Shown: positions 30,741 through 37,952 of the stretch, in pieces
Layout of the letters: every line of letters begins with the position of its first letter
Numbering within the stretch: position 1 is the stretch's first letter
Source: VRUE01 sp035997045
GTDB taxonomy: Bacteria > Actinomycetota > Thermoleophilia > Solirubrobacterales > 70-9
Assembly: GCA_035997045.1 (NCBI GenBank)
Contig: DASYIY010000110.1
Span: 1 to 37,952 of the forward strand
Length of the DNA: 37,952 nt
Direction: 5' to 3'
Translations under genes and position numbers: made by a program
Notes under the pieces: model-generated
Told to the model about the DNA's origin: nothing
Seen by the model: the letters and a program-made list of their open reading frames with translations, nothing else
Database searches by the model: none

Positions 30741-30764
30741 GTTTTGCGCTGACTCCCTGGGGTA
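30741..30764 (+). promoter_or_regulatory. Sigma-B/SigF-type promoter (GTTT-N15-GGGTA)
   Basis: GTTT at 30741-30744 and GGGTA at 30760-30764 with 15 bp between. It reads into the epimerase-ferritin fusion whose GTG is at 30851. Confidence 0.6.
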
Positions 30765-30850
30765 GAGACGCCGAGAGGCCCAAGGGAGCGGCCCCCGCTC
30801 ACTCCTCGCCAGTTCCGAAACCCCCCCAGATCTATGGAAGGCGAGAAAAG

Positions 30851-32860
30851 GTGAAGAAAGTAGTCGTCACTGGCGCGACGGGCAACGTCGGCACCAGCAC
30901 GATCCAGGCTCTAAGCGAAGCTCCGGAGATCGACGAGATCGTCGGGCTAGCTCGGCGCGAGCCCACTTGGACACCGCCGAAGACCAACTGGGTCGAGGCA
31001 AATGTCCTCACCGCCGACCTCGGCGAAATCTTCGAGGGGGCAGACGCGGTCATCCACCTCGCTTGGGCGATCCAGCCCTCCCGCGACGCGGTGACCCTGG
31101 AGCGGATCAACGTCGAGGGCAGCCGTCGCGTCTTCGAGGCCGTGGCCGCGGCCGGAGTGCCGAAGCTGGTCCACGCCTCCTCGGTCGGCGCCTACTCGCG
31201 CGGGCCCAAGGACCGCGAGGTCGACGAGAGCTGGCCCACTGAGGGTACGCCCACCTCGTTCTACTCGCGCCACAAGGTCGCGGTGGAGCGAGAGCTGGAC
31301 CGTTTCGAAGCCGACAATTCCGAGACGCGGGTCGTGCGACTTCGCCCCGCGCTGATCTTCAAGGACGAGGCCGCGACCGAGATCCGCCGCCTCTTCGTCG
31401 GGCCGTTCCTACCCAGCTTCCTCCTGCGCCGTCGTCTCCTAGTCGCTCTGCCCCGAATCGACCGGCTGCGCTTTCAGGCTGTTCACTCCGAGGATGTCGG
31501 ACGGGCCTACCTGCGTGCTGTCCTGGCAAATGTGGACGGCGCTTTCAACATCGCCGCCGAGCCGCCGCTCAGCCCCGAGGAGATGGCCGAGCGGATCGGC
31601 GTGCGCAGCTTCCCGGTGCCCGCCCGGGTGGTGCGGCGCCTCGCCGATCTGAGTTGGAGGATGCGCCTGCAGCCGACGCCCCCGGGTTGGCTCGACATGG
31701 CGCTGAACGTGCCGCTGATGTCCTCCGAGCGGGCACGCGGGGAGCTCGGCTGGGAGCCCCGCCACAGTGGGGTGGAGGCGCTGGAAGAGCTGTTGGAGGG
31801 CCTGCGCGAGGGTCATGGCGCCAAGACCCCGCCGCTCGAAGCCGACAGCGTCGGCGGCCGGCTTGACGACTTGAAGACCGGCGTCGGAGCGCGCCAGTGG
31901 GATCGCGACCGCGACGAGCAGATCGTCAAGTACCTGGCCGACGTGCACTCGATCGAGTTGCAAGCGCTGGCGCAGCTTCGCGCCGCGCCGAAGATCGCCG
32001 GGGACGAGCGTCTCTGCCAGGCGTTTGAACAGCATCTGGTCGAGACCGAAGACCAGGAGCGGCGCGTGCGTGAGCGCCTGGAAGCGCTGGGCGGCGAGCC
32101 CTCGAAGCTGAAGGATGCAGCCGGAGCGCTCGGCGGCTGGGGGATGGTCGCCTTCGCGGCCTCTCAGCCCGACACGCCGGGGAAGCTGGTGATGCACGCG
32201 TACTCCTACGAGCACATGGAGCTCGCTGCCTACGAGCTGCTGAAGCGATTGGCCGAGCGTGCCGGCGATGAGGAGACGGCGCGGATGGCGGCCGCCATTG
32301 CCGAGGAGGAGGGACGGATGGCCGAGCGCCTGGAGCAGTCCTTCGATACTGCGGTCGAGGTTTCCCTGGGGGCAGTCGACCCGGACCTGCTCGACTCCGC
32401 ACTGCTGGCCTACCTGCGCGACGTCCATGCCCTCGAGGGGCAGGCCGAAAAGCTGCTGGAGGCCGGCGCCGAGCGGGTCGATGACGATCGCCTCGAGGCG
32501 GCCTTCCGCGACCATCTCAATGAGACCCAGCGCCACCGCGAGCGGATCGCGGGCCTGCTGGATGAGCGTGGTGCCGCGCCCTCGCTGGTCAAGGACGCGA
32601 TGCTGAAGGCCGGCGGGCAAAACCTCTCCGCCTTCTTCGGCGCCCAGCCGGACTCGACCACCAAGCTCGCCGGCTTCGGGTTCGCTTTCGAGCATCTGGA
32701 GATCGCCGCCTACGAACTTCTGCAGCGGGTCGCGGCCCGGACCGGCGATGAGGGAGTGGTCGCGACAGCGGAGGAGATCCTCGCCGAGGAGCGCCGCGCG
32801 GCCGCGCGGGTCGCTGAGAGCTGGGACCGTCCCGACGTGCCTCTCGGGGTGGCGTCGTGA
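30851..32860 (+). CDS. NAD-dependent epimerase fused to two ferritin-like domains
   Basis: The 669-aa protein starts at GTG 30851 (MKKVVVTGATGNVGTSTIQA) behind ggaaggcgag. Residues 1-~320 are an extended SDR/epimerase: GATGNVG cofactor loop, VIHLAWAIQPS, VHASSVGAYSRG, and the YSRHK catalytic Tyr-Lys pair. From ~345 two copies of a DUF892/YciF-like ferritin-like four-helix domain follow. Copy 1 starts EQIVKYLADVHSIELQALAQ and copy 2 starts LLAYLRDVHALEGQAEKLL. Both have EHMELAAYELL or EHLEIAAYELL, the usual E-x2-E/H diiron pattern. YciF proteins are stress-induced. The frame before the GTG is not protein-like. SDR and Zn-ADH genes follow on the same strand. Confidence 0.85.
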   Translation: MKKVVVTGATGNVGTSTIQALSEAPEIDEIVGLARREPTWTPPKTNWVEANVLTADLGEIFEGADAVIHLAWAIQPSRDAVTLERINVEGSRRVFEAVAAAGVPKLVHASSVGAYSRGPKDREVDESWPTEGTPTSFYSRHKVAVERELDRFEADNSETRVVRLRPALIFKDEAATEIRRLFVGPFLPSFLLRRRLLVALPRIDRLRFQAVHSEDVGRAYLRAVLANVDGAFNIAAEPPLSPEEMAERIGVRSFPVPARVVRRLADLSWRMRLQPTPPGWLDMALNVPLMSSERARGELGWEPRHSGVEALEELLEGLREGHGAKTPPLEADSVGGRLDDLKTGVGARQWDRDRDEQIVKYLADVHSIELQALAQLRAAPKIAGDERLCQAFEQHLVETEDQERRVRERLEALGGEPSKLKDAAGALGGWGMVAFAASQPDTPGKLVMHAYSYEHMELAAYELLKRLAERAGDEETARMAAAIAEEEGRMAERLEQSFDTAVEVSLGAVDPDLLDSALLAYLRDVHALEGQAEKLLEAGAERVDDDRLEAAFRDHLNETQRHRERIAGLLDERGAAPSLVKDAMLKAGGQNLSAFFGAQPDSTTKLAGFGFAFEHLEIAAYELLQRVAARTGDEGVVATAEEILAEERRAAARVAESWDRPDVPLGVAS

Positions 32861-32889
32861 AAGAGCGAAAAGACGAGAAAGGAAACCCG

Positions 32890-33702
32890 ATGGAATCTGG
32901 ACAGACGAGGCAACTGGCAGTGGTCACCGGCGCCTCCAGCGGCATCGGCTTCGAGTTGGCGAAGGTCTTTGCTGCGGAAGGCTTCGACCTCTTGATCGCG
33001 GCCGAGGACGCCGAGCTGACGACCGCGCTCGAGGAGCTGAAAGGGTCAGGTGCAAACGTGGAAGCCCACCGCCTCGACCTCGCCACCGAGGCCGGGGTGA
33101 TCGAGCTCTACCGCCACATTCAGAACACTGGCCGCCCGGTCGACGCCCTCGCGTTGAACGCCGGAATCGGTGCGGGTGGAGCCTTCGCAACCGAAACGGA
33201 ACTGGCCGACGAGCTGAAACTGATCGACCTAAACGTGCGCTCGACTGTTCACCTCTGCAAGCTGGTGGTGGCCGACATGGTCGAGCGCGACGAGGGGCGA
33301 ATCCTCTTCACCTCCTCGATCGCCGCGACGATGCCCGGTCCCTTCCAGGCCGTCTACAACGCCTCCAAGTCCTTCGTCCAGTCCTTTGCGCTGGCGCTCC
33401 GAAACGAGCTGAAGGAGACCGGCATCGCGATCACGTCGCTGATGCCGGGGGCGACGGAGACCGAGTTCTTCGAGCGCGCCAAGATGGAGGACACCAAGGT
33501 GGGCGCCGGCGAGAAGGACGACCCTGCCGAAGTCGCGCGCCAGGGCTTCGATGCCCTGATGGCAGACAAGGAGAGGGTCGTTGCCGGCGCCCTCAAGAAC
33601 AAAGCTCAGGTCGCCGCCGGCCGGGTCATTCCCGACCGTGTCAAGGCCGAGAAACACCGCGAAATGGCCGAACCCGGCTCGGCCGAGGAGGGGAACCGAT
33701 GA
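32890..33702 (+). CDS. SDR-family oxidoreductase
   Basis: A 270-aa classical short-chain dehydrogenase. The cofactor loop is TGASSGIG (13-20), then NAGIGAGG (90-97), the catalytic Ser near 142, and Tyr156 and Lys160 in YNASK. The ATG at 32890 has aaaggaaa six bases upstream; a GTG at 32857 overlapping the epimerase stop is an alternative that adds 11 residues. It oxidises or reduces a hydroxyl/carbonyl compound with NAD(P). Its stop overlaps the next ATG by four bases, so it is coupled to the Zn-alcohol dehydrogenase. Confidence 0.92.
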   Translation: MESGQTRQLAVVTGASSGIGFELAKVFAAEGFDLLIAAEDAELTTALEELKGSGANVEAHRLDLATEAGVIELYRHIQNTGRPVDALALNAGIGAGGAFATETELADELKLIDLNVRSTVHLCKLVVADMVERDEGRILFTSSIAATMPGPFQAVYNASKSFVQSFALALRNELKETGIAITSLMPGATETEFFERAKMEDTKVGAGEKDDPAEVARQGFDALMADKERVVAGALKNKAQVAAGRVIPDRVKAEKHREMAEPGSAEEGNR

Positions 33703-34886
33703 AGGCGCTCACTTTCCACGGCAAACGAGACGTCCGGGTCGACGAGGTCCCAGACCCGAAGATCGAGCAGCCGACCGACGCGATCGTGCGCATCACCTCG
33801 ACCGCGATCTGCGGCTCCGACCTCCACCTCTACGAGGTGCTGGGGATGTTCATCGAAGAGGGCGACATTCTCGGCCACGAGCCGATGGGGATCGTCGAGG
33901 AGGTCGGCTCGGAGGTCAGTCAGATCAAAGAGGGCGACCGTGTCGTCATCCCCTTCAACATCTCCTGCGGCGATTGCTGGATGTGCAAGGAAAAGCTTTT
34001 CGCCCAGTGCGAGACGACGCAGGTGCGCGAGCAGGAAAAGGGCGCCTCGCTCTTCGGCTACACCAAGCTCTACGGCGAGGTCCCGGGCGGCCAGGCCGAG
34101 TACCTGCGGGTGCCGCAGGCCCACTTCGGCCCGATCAAGGTTCCCGAGAACAGTGCCCCCGACGAGCGCTACCTCTTCCTCTCCGACGTGCTGCCGACCG
34201 CCTGGCAGGCGGTCGAGTACGCGGCAATCCCGAAAGGCGGCAGCGTCGCCGTCTTCGGCCTCGGCCCGATCGGGCAGATGTGTGCGCGGATCGCCCGCCA
34301 TAAGGGGGCGGAGACGGTGATCGGCATCGATTCGGTCCCCGAGCGCCTGGAGATGGCTCGGCGCCACGGCGTCGATGCGATCGACTCTTCCGAGCACGAG
34401 GACGTACCGGCGATCGTCAGGGAGATGACCGACGGGCGCGGCCCCGATGGGGTGATCGACGCGGTCGGTATGGAGGCCCACGGCGCCAAAGTCGCCGAGC
34501 TGGCCCAGAAGGCGACCGGCCTGCTCCCCGACGCGCTCGCGGCCAAGGCGACCGAAAAGGCCGCGGTCGACCGCCTCTCGGCGCTGCTAGGTGCGATCGA
34601 CACGGTGCGCCGCGGCGGCACGATCTCGATCTCCGGCGTCTACGGCGGCCAGCTCGACCCGTTGCCGATGATGCAGCTCTTCGACAAGGGCGTGCAGATC
34701 CGCATGGGCCAGGCTCACGTGCGGCGCTGGACCGACGAGATCCTGCCGCTGCTCGAAGGCGATGAGGACCCGCTCGGAGTCGATGACCTCACCACCCACC
34801 AGCTGCCGCTGGCCGAGGCGCCAAGCGCCTACGAGATGTTCCAGAAGAAGCAAGATGGGGCGATCAAGGTCGTCCTCAAGCCCTGA
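33699..34886 (+). CDS. Zinc-dependent alcohol dehydrogenase
   Basis: A 395-aa medium-chain dehydrogenase of the formaldehyde-dehydrogenase-like subgroup. The catalytic zinc ligands are Cys38 in AICGSDLHLYE and His60-Glu61 in LGHEPMG. The structural zinc is held by Cys90, 93, 96 and 104 in SCGDCWMCKEKLFAQC. The NAD loop is VFGLGPIGQMCARI, and GIDSVPER follows the second strand. An insertion (KATGLLPDALAAKATEKAA) is typical of the glutathione- or mycothiol-independent FDH-like enzymes. It oxidises alcohols or aldehydes. The ATGA overlap with the SDR and gaggggaaccg make the start certain. Confidence 0.93.
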   Translation: MKALTFHGKRDVRVDEVPDPKIEQPTDAIVRITSTAICGSDLHLYEVLGMFIEEGDILGHEPMGIVEEVGSEVSQIKEGDRVVIPFNISCGDCWMCKEKLFAQCETTQVREQEKGASLFGYTKLYGEVPGGQAEYLRVPQAHFGPIKVPENSAPDERYLFLSDVLPTAWQAVEYAAIPKGGSVAVFGLGPIGQMCARIARHKGAETVIGIDSVPERLEMARRHGVDAIDSSEHEDVPAIVREMTDGRGPDGVIDAVGMEAHGAKVAELAQKATGLLPDALAAKATEKAAVDRLSALLGAIDTVRRGGTISISGVYGGQLDPLPMMQLFDKGVQIRMGQAHVRRWTDEILPLLEGDEDPLGVDDLTTHQLPLAEAPSAYEMFQKKQDGAIKVVLKP

Positions 34887-34905
34887 CTCGGAGGAGGAGA
34901 CCGCG

Positions 34906-35121
34906 ATGGCGAAAGACCACGGATCAAGTGTCAAGGACGACAAGCAGTACGAAGGGCTCCGCAAGAAGGGCATGAGTAAGCAGCGCGCTGCCTCGATCGC
35001 CAACTCCTCGGAATCCTCGAAGAAAGGCGGCGAAAAGAGCGGCAAGGGTAAGGGCGGCTCGAAGTCCCAGAAGCGGGCAGCCGGCCGCGAGGGCGGCAAG
35101 AAGGCGGGGAAGTCGAGCTAG
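34906..35121 (+). CDS. DUF7218-like Lys-rich protein
   Basis: A 71-aa protein beginning MAKDHGSSVKDDKQYEGLRK, which I recognise as the DUF7218-type N-terminus found widely in actinobacteria and proteobacteria. GMSKQRAASIANSSESSKK follows, then a Lys/Gly/Ser tail. The family has no proven function; it resembles the end of plant Rho-like and nucleic-acid-binding basic tails. The ATG is preceded by ggaggagg. It sits 19 bases after the alcohol dehydrogenase and four before the FMN reductase, so it is part of that gene run. Confidence 0.8.
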   Translation: MAKDHGSSVKDDKQYEGLRKKGMSKQRAASIANSSESSKKGGEKSGKGKGGSKSQKRAAGREGGKKAGKSS

Positions 35122-35125
35122 CCCA

Positions 35126-35734
35126 GTGAAAGCTCTACTGATCAACTGCACGCTCAAGACAAGCCCCGAGAAGTCCAATACGGAGGCGCTCGCGGAGGTC
35201 GTCGCCGAGGCGCTGCGCAAAGAGGGGGTCGAGGTCGCTTCGGTCCGCGCAGTCGACCTTTCGATCCCGCCCGGCGTCGAATCGGAGATGGGGGAGGGGG
35301 ACGAGTGGCCCGGCATCCGTGCCCAGATCCTCGACTCGGAGATCCTCATCTTCGCCACGCCGACCTGGCTCGGGCGCCCCTCCAGCATCGCCCAGCGTGT
35401 GCTGGAGCGGATGGACGCGATGATCGCCGAGACCGACGAGGACGAGCGCCCCGTCGCCTACAACCGCGTCGCCGGCGTCGTCGTCACCGGCAACGAGGAC
35501 GGCGCCCACCACGTCATCTCCGAGGTCTCCGGCGCGCTCAGTGACGTCGGCTTCACGATCCCCGGCCAGGCCTGGACCTACTGGAACAAGGGACCGGGTC
35601 CTGGCGAGGATTACTCCGAAACCGAGGAGGGCCACGAGTGGTCGCACTCGACCGGCAGGTCTGCCGCGGCGAACTTGCTCGCGGTCGCCAGGGCACTTGA
35701 GGACAAGCCGATCCCGGCGCCGCCTTCCGAATGA
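35126..35734 (+). CDS. NADPH-dependent FMN reductase-like flavodoxin-fold protein
   Basis: A 202-aa protein with a flavodoxin fold. The phosphate-binding loop after strand 1 reads INCTLKTSPEKSNTEALAEV, the second loop FATPTWLGRPSSIAQRVLER, and GVVVTGNEDGAHHVI follows. It matches the NADPH-dependent FMN reductase/WrbA-like group that reduces flavin or quinones. The GTG at 35126 lies only four bases after the preceding stop. Its own TGA falls inside a long hairpin at 35733-35783 that ends the run of genes from 30851. Confidence 0.85.
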   Translation: MKALLINCTLKTSPEKSNTEALAEVVAEALRKEGVEVASVRAVDLSIPPGVESEMGEGDEWPGIRAQILDSEILIFATPTWLGRPSSIAQRVLERMDAMIAETDEDERPVAYNRVAGVVVTGNEDGAHHVISEVSGALSDVGFTIPGQAWTYWNKGPGPGEDYSETEEGHEWSHSTGRSAAANLLAVARALEDKPIPAPPSE

Positions 35735-35783
35735 GCGAACTTGACTTGAGTCTCGCCCGAGCGGGCGAGACTCAAGTTCGCTC
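35733..35783 (+). terminator. Long near-perfect hairpin after the FMN reductase
   Basis: GAGCGAA (35733-35739) pairs with TTCGCTC, and CTTGAGTCTCGCCC pairs with GGGCGAGACTCAAG around the loop GAGC. The left arm has a five-base bulge made by a tandem CTTGA duplication. That is 21 bp of stem over 51 bases, overlapping the stop codon, without a T-tract. It is a terminator or processing structure. Confidence 0.6.
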
Positions 35784-35912
35784 GAATTGCTCGGGCCCAG
35801 GAATCAGCCGCCGCCGTGGCGGCGGGCGGTCGAAGCGATGGGCCGTCGCCGCAGGTCCGGATGATCCCCTCGTCTTCCGCGAGGCTGGTACTTGGCGAGA
35901 CGTTCGCTCCGA
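35784..35912. other. No intact gene seen (129 bp)
   Basis: Between the long hairpin and the topoisomerase IB fragment at 35913, no frame gives a protein-like translation. It may hold more eroded sequence of the same lost gene, but I cannot show it. Confidence 0.3.
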
Positions 35913-35972
35913 GGAGCCAACTACCTACAGGAGAAGGCCGGCGAGGAGTTCTCGGCGAAGGACTTCCGGACA
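35913..35972 (+). pseudogene. Fragment of DNA topoisomerase IB
   Basis: The frame reads GANYLQEKAGEEFSAKDFRT, which matches the conserved (V)N.YLREITGEDFTAKDFRTW region of bacterial/poxvirus-like topoisomerase IB just before its catalytic end. The rest is not recoverable on either side. It is a short decayed remnant. Confidence 0.5.
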
Positions 35973-36012
35973 CCGATAAGGCGGGCGGGCGGCCCGAGCT
36001 GGTCGGCGTTCG

Positions 36013-36351
36013 CTAGGCCGAGAGAGCTTGGTCGGCGCCCTCGAAGACCAGGCCATTGGCAGTCAGACCGGTGACCGAGAGGACGCGAAGGACCTGGCTC
36101 GATGCCCCGTAGACCGCGATCCGGCGCCCTTCCTTGGCCAGCCGGCTATAGGCCGCGACGATGACTGCGATCCCGGTCGAGTCGATGAACTCACAGTTCT
36201 CGAGGCTGACTAGGACACGGGGGTATTCCTCGCCTGCGCGATCGAGGGCTTCCTGCAGCTGATCGGCAACCGCCAGATCGAGCTCTCCCTCTACCCGGAT
36301 CTCCCGGCACCCAGTGCGAGGATCCAACTCAGTGAGCTTGAAGGTCCGCAC
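36013..36351 (-). CDS. STAS anti-anti-sigma factor (second)
   Basis: A STAS-domain protein: FKLTELDPRTGCREIRVEGE and LDLAVADQLQEALDR, with the phospho-acceptor loop CEFIDSTGIAVIVAAYSRL (Asp-Ser-Thr-Gly) and RIAVYGASSQVLRVLSVTG. The GTG at 36351, with tggag just upstream, gives the usual ~112-aa size. An upstream frame to 36465 would add 38 residues of poor composition. It is the second STAS protein in the window but has no adjacent kinase or phosphatase, so it may take input from the RsbU-like phosphatase at 8466-10385 or from another module. Confidence 0.85.
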   Translation of the reverse strand: MRTFKLTELDPRTGCREIRVEGELDLAVADQLQEALDRAGEEYPRVLVSLENCEFIDSTGIAVIVAAYSRLAKEGRRIAVYGASSQVLRVLSVTGLTANGLVFEGADQALSA

Positions 36352-36578
36352 GGCGCTCCAGTAGTGGTCGGGACTGAAATATGGGAATCGACGGCAAGCC
36401 AACGCTCCGGCGACTGCGCTCCGAAACGTCTCCCGAATCCTAGCGCTGGAGTCGAACAGGTGCAACGAGTGGAACCCCCGAGCGCAACGCTGAATGAGCA
36501 GGTCCGTCCGTCCAGTTCTCAGCCTCCTGCCCGAGGCTATGGAGGTGGATTGTCACCTGCGAAAACGGATATCAATCT

Positions 36579-36836
36579 GTGGTGGCCCGAAAGCCCCGAT
36601 CCCCGTCTCCAGAGGAAGTTCTCGCGGCCATCGTCGAGCTCGCCGACGATGGGTTCTGCAGGCGCAGCTCCCTTGGTCTCCACTTTCGCGGCCTCGGCGA
36701 GCGCGAGCTGCGCCGGACGATCCGGCGAGCCGTTGGGCTCGGTCTAGCCCTCGAGCGGCGAGGTCCCGACGGACGCTCCTATCTCACCGTGACCGGCGAG
36801 GGATGGAACTTGCTCAGATCGGAGCAGAGCGGGTAG
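36579..36836 (+). CDS. 85-aa winged-helix-like hypothetical
   Basis: It begins MVARKPRSPSPEEVLAAIVE. The helix LAAIVELADDGFC, a likely recognition region SSLGLHFRGLGERELRRTI, RAVGLGLALERRG and a two-strand wing (DGRSYLTVTGEGWNLL) fit a small winged-helix DNA-binding fold. This is by pattern only; no family is recognised. A GGGTA occurs right after its end, near 36831, but without a -35 partner for the SDR downstream. Confidence 0.6.
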   Translation: MVARKPRSPSPEEVLAAIVELADDGFCRRSSLGLHFRGLGERELRRTIRRAVGLGLALERRGPDGRSYLTVTGEGWNLLRSEQSG

Positions 36837-36869
36837 CTCTCCCGAAACGGCAATTCGAGGGGAGGGTCG

Positions 36870-37709
36870 ATGCGAAGCGTTCTGATCAGCGGTTGCTCGT
36901 CCGGAATCGGCCGGGCCTGCTGCGCCTCTCTAGCCCGCGATGGCTGGCGAGTCTTCGCCGGAGTGCGAAGCGACATCGACGCACAATCGATCGAAGCGGA
37001 TCCCGGAGGCCTCACCGCGATCCAATTCGATCTCACCGACGCAAGCTCGATCATTGTGGCGCGAGAGCAGATCGAGAAAGAATCGAACGGCGCCCTCGAC
37101 GCGCTTGTCAACAATGCCGGCATCGCCGTCGGCGGAGCCCTGGAGATCGTGCCGCCCGAGGAGCTGCGGCGCATCCTCGATGTCAACGTCGTCGGCCAGG
37201 TTGCGGTCTCCCAGGCCTTCCTTCCCTTGCTGCGCGTCGCTCGCGGGCGGATCCTCTTCGTCGGCTCGGTGGGCGGCCGGGTCGCCTTTCCCTTCGCCGG
37301 CCCCTACCACGCCTCCAAGTTCGCGCTTGAGGCCGTGGCCGACTCGATGCGAGCGGAGCTGCGCCCGCAGGGCGTCTCGGTGAGCCTGCTCGAGCCGGGG
37401 CCGATCGCCACGCCGATCTGGGCCAAGGCAAAAACCCAGGTCGCCTCGCTGCGAGCCAGCCTCGGCGGCGAAGCCCGGTCGCTGTACGCGGAGGAGCTGG
37501 AGGGATTCGAGGAACGTCTGGCCTCTGCCGAGGAGAGTGGAGGCCAGGCTCAAGAAGTCGCCGAGAAGATCCTAAAGGTGCTGCGAGCCGATTCCCCCGC
37601 TTCCCGCTACCAGGTGGGCCGAGGGGCGAGGACGCTCGTCTCCCTGCGCCCACTGCTGCCTGACGGGCTCTTCGACCGCCTGGCGCGACGGTTCACTGCC
37701 GGGCGCTGA
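36870..37709 (+). CDS. SDR-family oxidoreductase (second)
   Basis: A 279-aa short-chain dehydrogenase. The cofactor loop is SGCSSGIG (7-14), with Cys replacing the usual Ala, then NNAG (81-84), Ser133, and Tyr146-Lys150 in YHASK. The C-terminal ~80 residues are extended relative to classical members and include LEPGPIATPIW and a helical tail. The ATG at 36870 has a strong gaggggaggg. It is unrelated in detail to the SDR at 32890 apart from the fold. The substrate is unknown. Confidence 0.92.
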   Translation: MRSVLISGCSSGIGRACCASLARDGWRVFAGVRSDIDAQSIEADPGGLTAIQFDLTDASSIIVAREQIEKESNGALDALVNNAGIAVGGALEIVPPEELRRILDVNVVGQVAVSQAFLPLLRVARGRILFVGSVGGRVAFPFAGPYHASKFALEAVADSMRAELRPQGVSVSLLEPGPIATPIWAKAKTQVASLRASLGGEARSLYAEELEGFEERLASAEESGGQAQEVAEKILKVLRADSPASRYQVGRGARTLVSLRPLLPDGLFDRLARRFTAGR

Positions 37710-37723
37710 GAATCCCGGTGGAC

Positions 37724-37951
37724 CTACTCAAGCGGGCACTCCGAGACACGGCATAGCTCGGCGGAGAGGTTTCGCTCCATCATCTCCAGTGCCGCCTCGG
37801 CGAGGTGGTCGAAGATCGGCGCGACGCCGTCGGTTGGTACCGCAATGCGGAAGTGGCGCACGTGGGCATCGAGTGCGCTGTAGAAGATGCACTGCTCGGT
37901 CACTTGACCGCAGAGCACAAGACGATCGACACCCATCTGGTCAAGCAGGTA
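37724..37951 (-). CDS. Isochorismatase-family cysteine hydrolase, C-terminal part
   Basis: The frame runs off the right edge, so only the last ~75 residues are seen. GQVTEQCIFYSALDAHVRHF carries the catalytic Cys of the isochorismatase/nicotinamidase superfamily, in the usual V-T-E-x-C context, followed by a helical end (AALEMMERNLSAELC). It hydrolyses isochorismate, nicotinamide or related amides. Its start lies outside the window. It is convergent with the SDR gene, 14 bp away. Confidence 0.85.
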   Translation of the reverse strand, partial: YLLDQMGVDRLVLCGQVTEQCIFYSALDAHVRHFRIAVPTDGVAPIFDHLAEAALEMMERNLSAELCRVSECPLE

Positions 37952-37952
37952 C

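Noticed and set aside
36831..36835. GGGTA before the second SDR as another stress promoter
   Set aside because: No GTTT or GNNT lies 14-17 bp upstream in a convincing form.

Overview
The window is high-GC chromosomal DNA that reads like an actinomycete of the Thermoleophilia/Solirubrobacterales type. The evidence is two F420-type luciferase-like oxidoreductases, an actinobacterial MmpL-type transporter, a DUF6458-like membrane protein, a DUF7218-like lysine-rich protein, a UdgX-type uracil-DNA glycosylase, and many near-leaderless GTG/TTG starts. The assignment is an inference from gene content; no rRNA or other phylogenetic marker is present.

Layout. 1-6.6 kb holds the tail of an FtsX-like permease, a PAP2 phosphatase, secreted and small membrane proteins, a membrane-anchored Usp-like protein, an NAD(P)-binding protein, a secreted hypothetical, a five-residue-repeat protein and a glutamine amidotransferase. 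An intact tRNA-His with a terminator follows (6.65 kb). 6.8-14.7 kb is an accessory-looking zone. It carries degenerate 3' portions of tRNA-Ser, tRNA-Thr and tRNA-Trp, two related non-coding modules (a CGCAA hairpin plus three GTCAG motifs at exact 10-bp spacing), and an RsbU-like phosphatase/STAS/anti-sigma ATPase operon. It also carries an unknown 277-aa protein, a decayed DUF488 gene, and a Ser/Thr kinase with an unrecognised C-terminal half. 14.7-26.3 kb is mostly metabolism and transport: aldo-keto reductase, 3-hydroxyisobutyrate dehydrogenase-like protein, leuA remnant, small membrane proteins, MmpL, cupin, UdgX, DUF72, quinone reductase, HAD phosphatase and two F420 enzymes. 26.3-37.9 kb looks like a stress-response block: a Usp-membrane protein, then a tight run of ferritin-like protein, lipoprotein, divergent NRAMP-like transporter and two PRC-barrel proteins. 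After these come a 23-residue-repeat protein, an epimerase fused to two ferritin-like domains, SDR and Zn-alcohol dehydrogenases, a DUF7218-like protein, an FMN reductase, a second STAS protein, another SDR and a truncated isochorismatase-family gene.

How it may work together. The most coherent signal is a set of about ten sequences of the form GTTT (or GNNT)-N14-17-GGGTA, nearly all just upstream of a start codon. This is the promoter form known for sigma-B/sigma-F-type general stress factors of actinobacteria. They precede the 44-aa membrane proteins, coiled-coil protein, cupin, HAD phosphatase, F420 enzyme, Usp protein, ferritin/NRAMP run and epimerase fusion. An RsbU-STAS-ATPase partner-switching operon, which normally controls such sigma factors, lies in the same window. 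I infer that much of the window is a stress regulon next to its own switch. No sigma factor gene is visible here.
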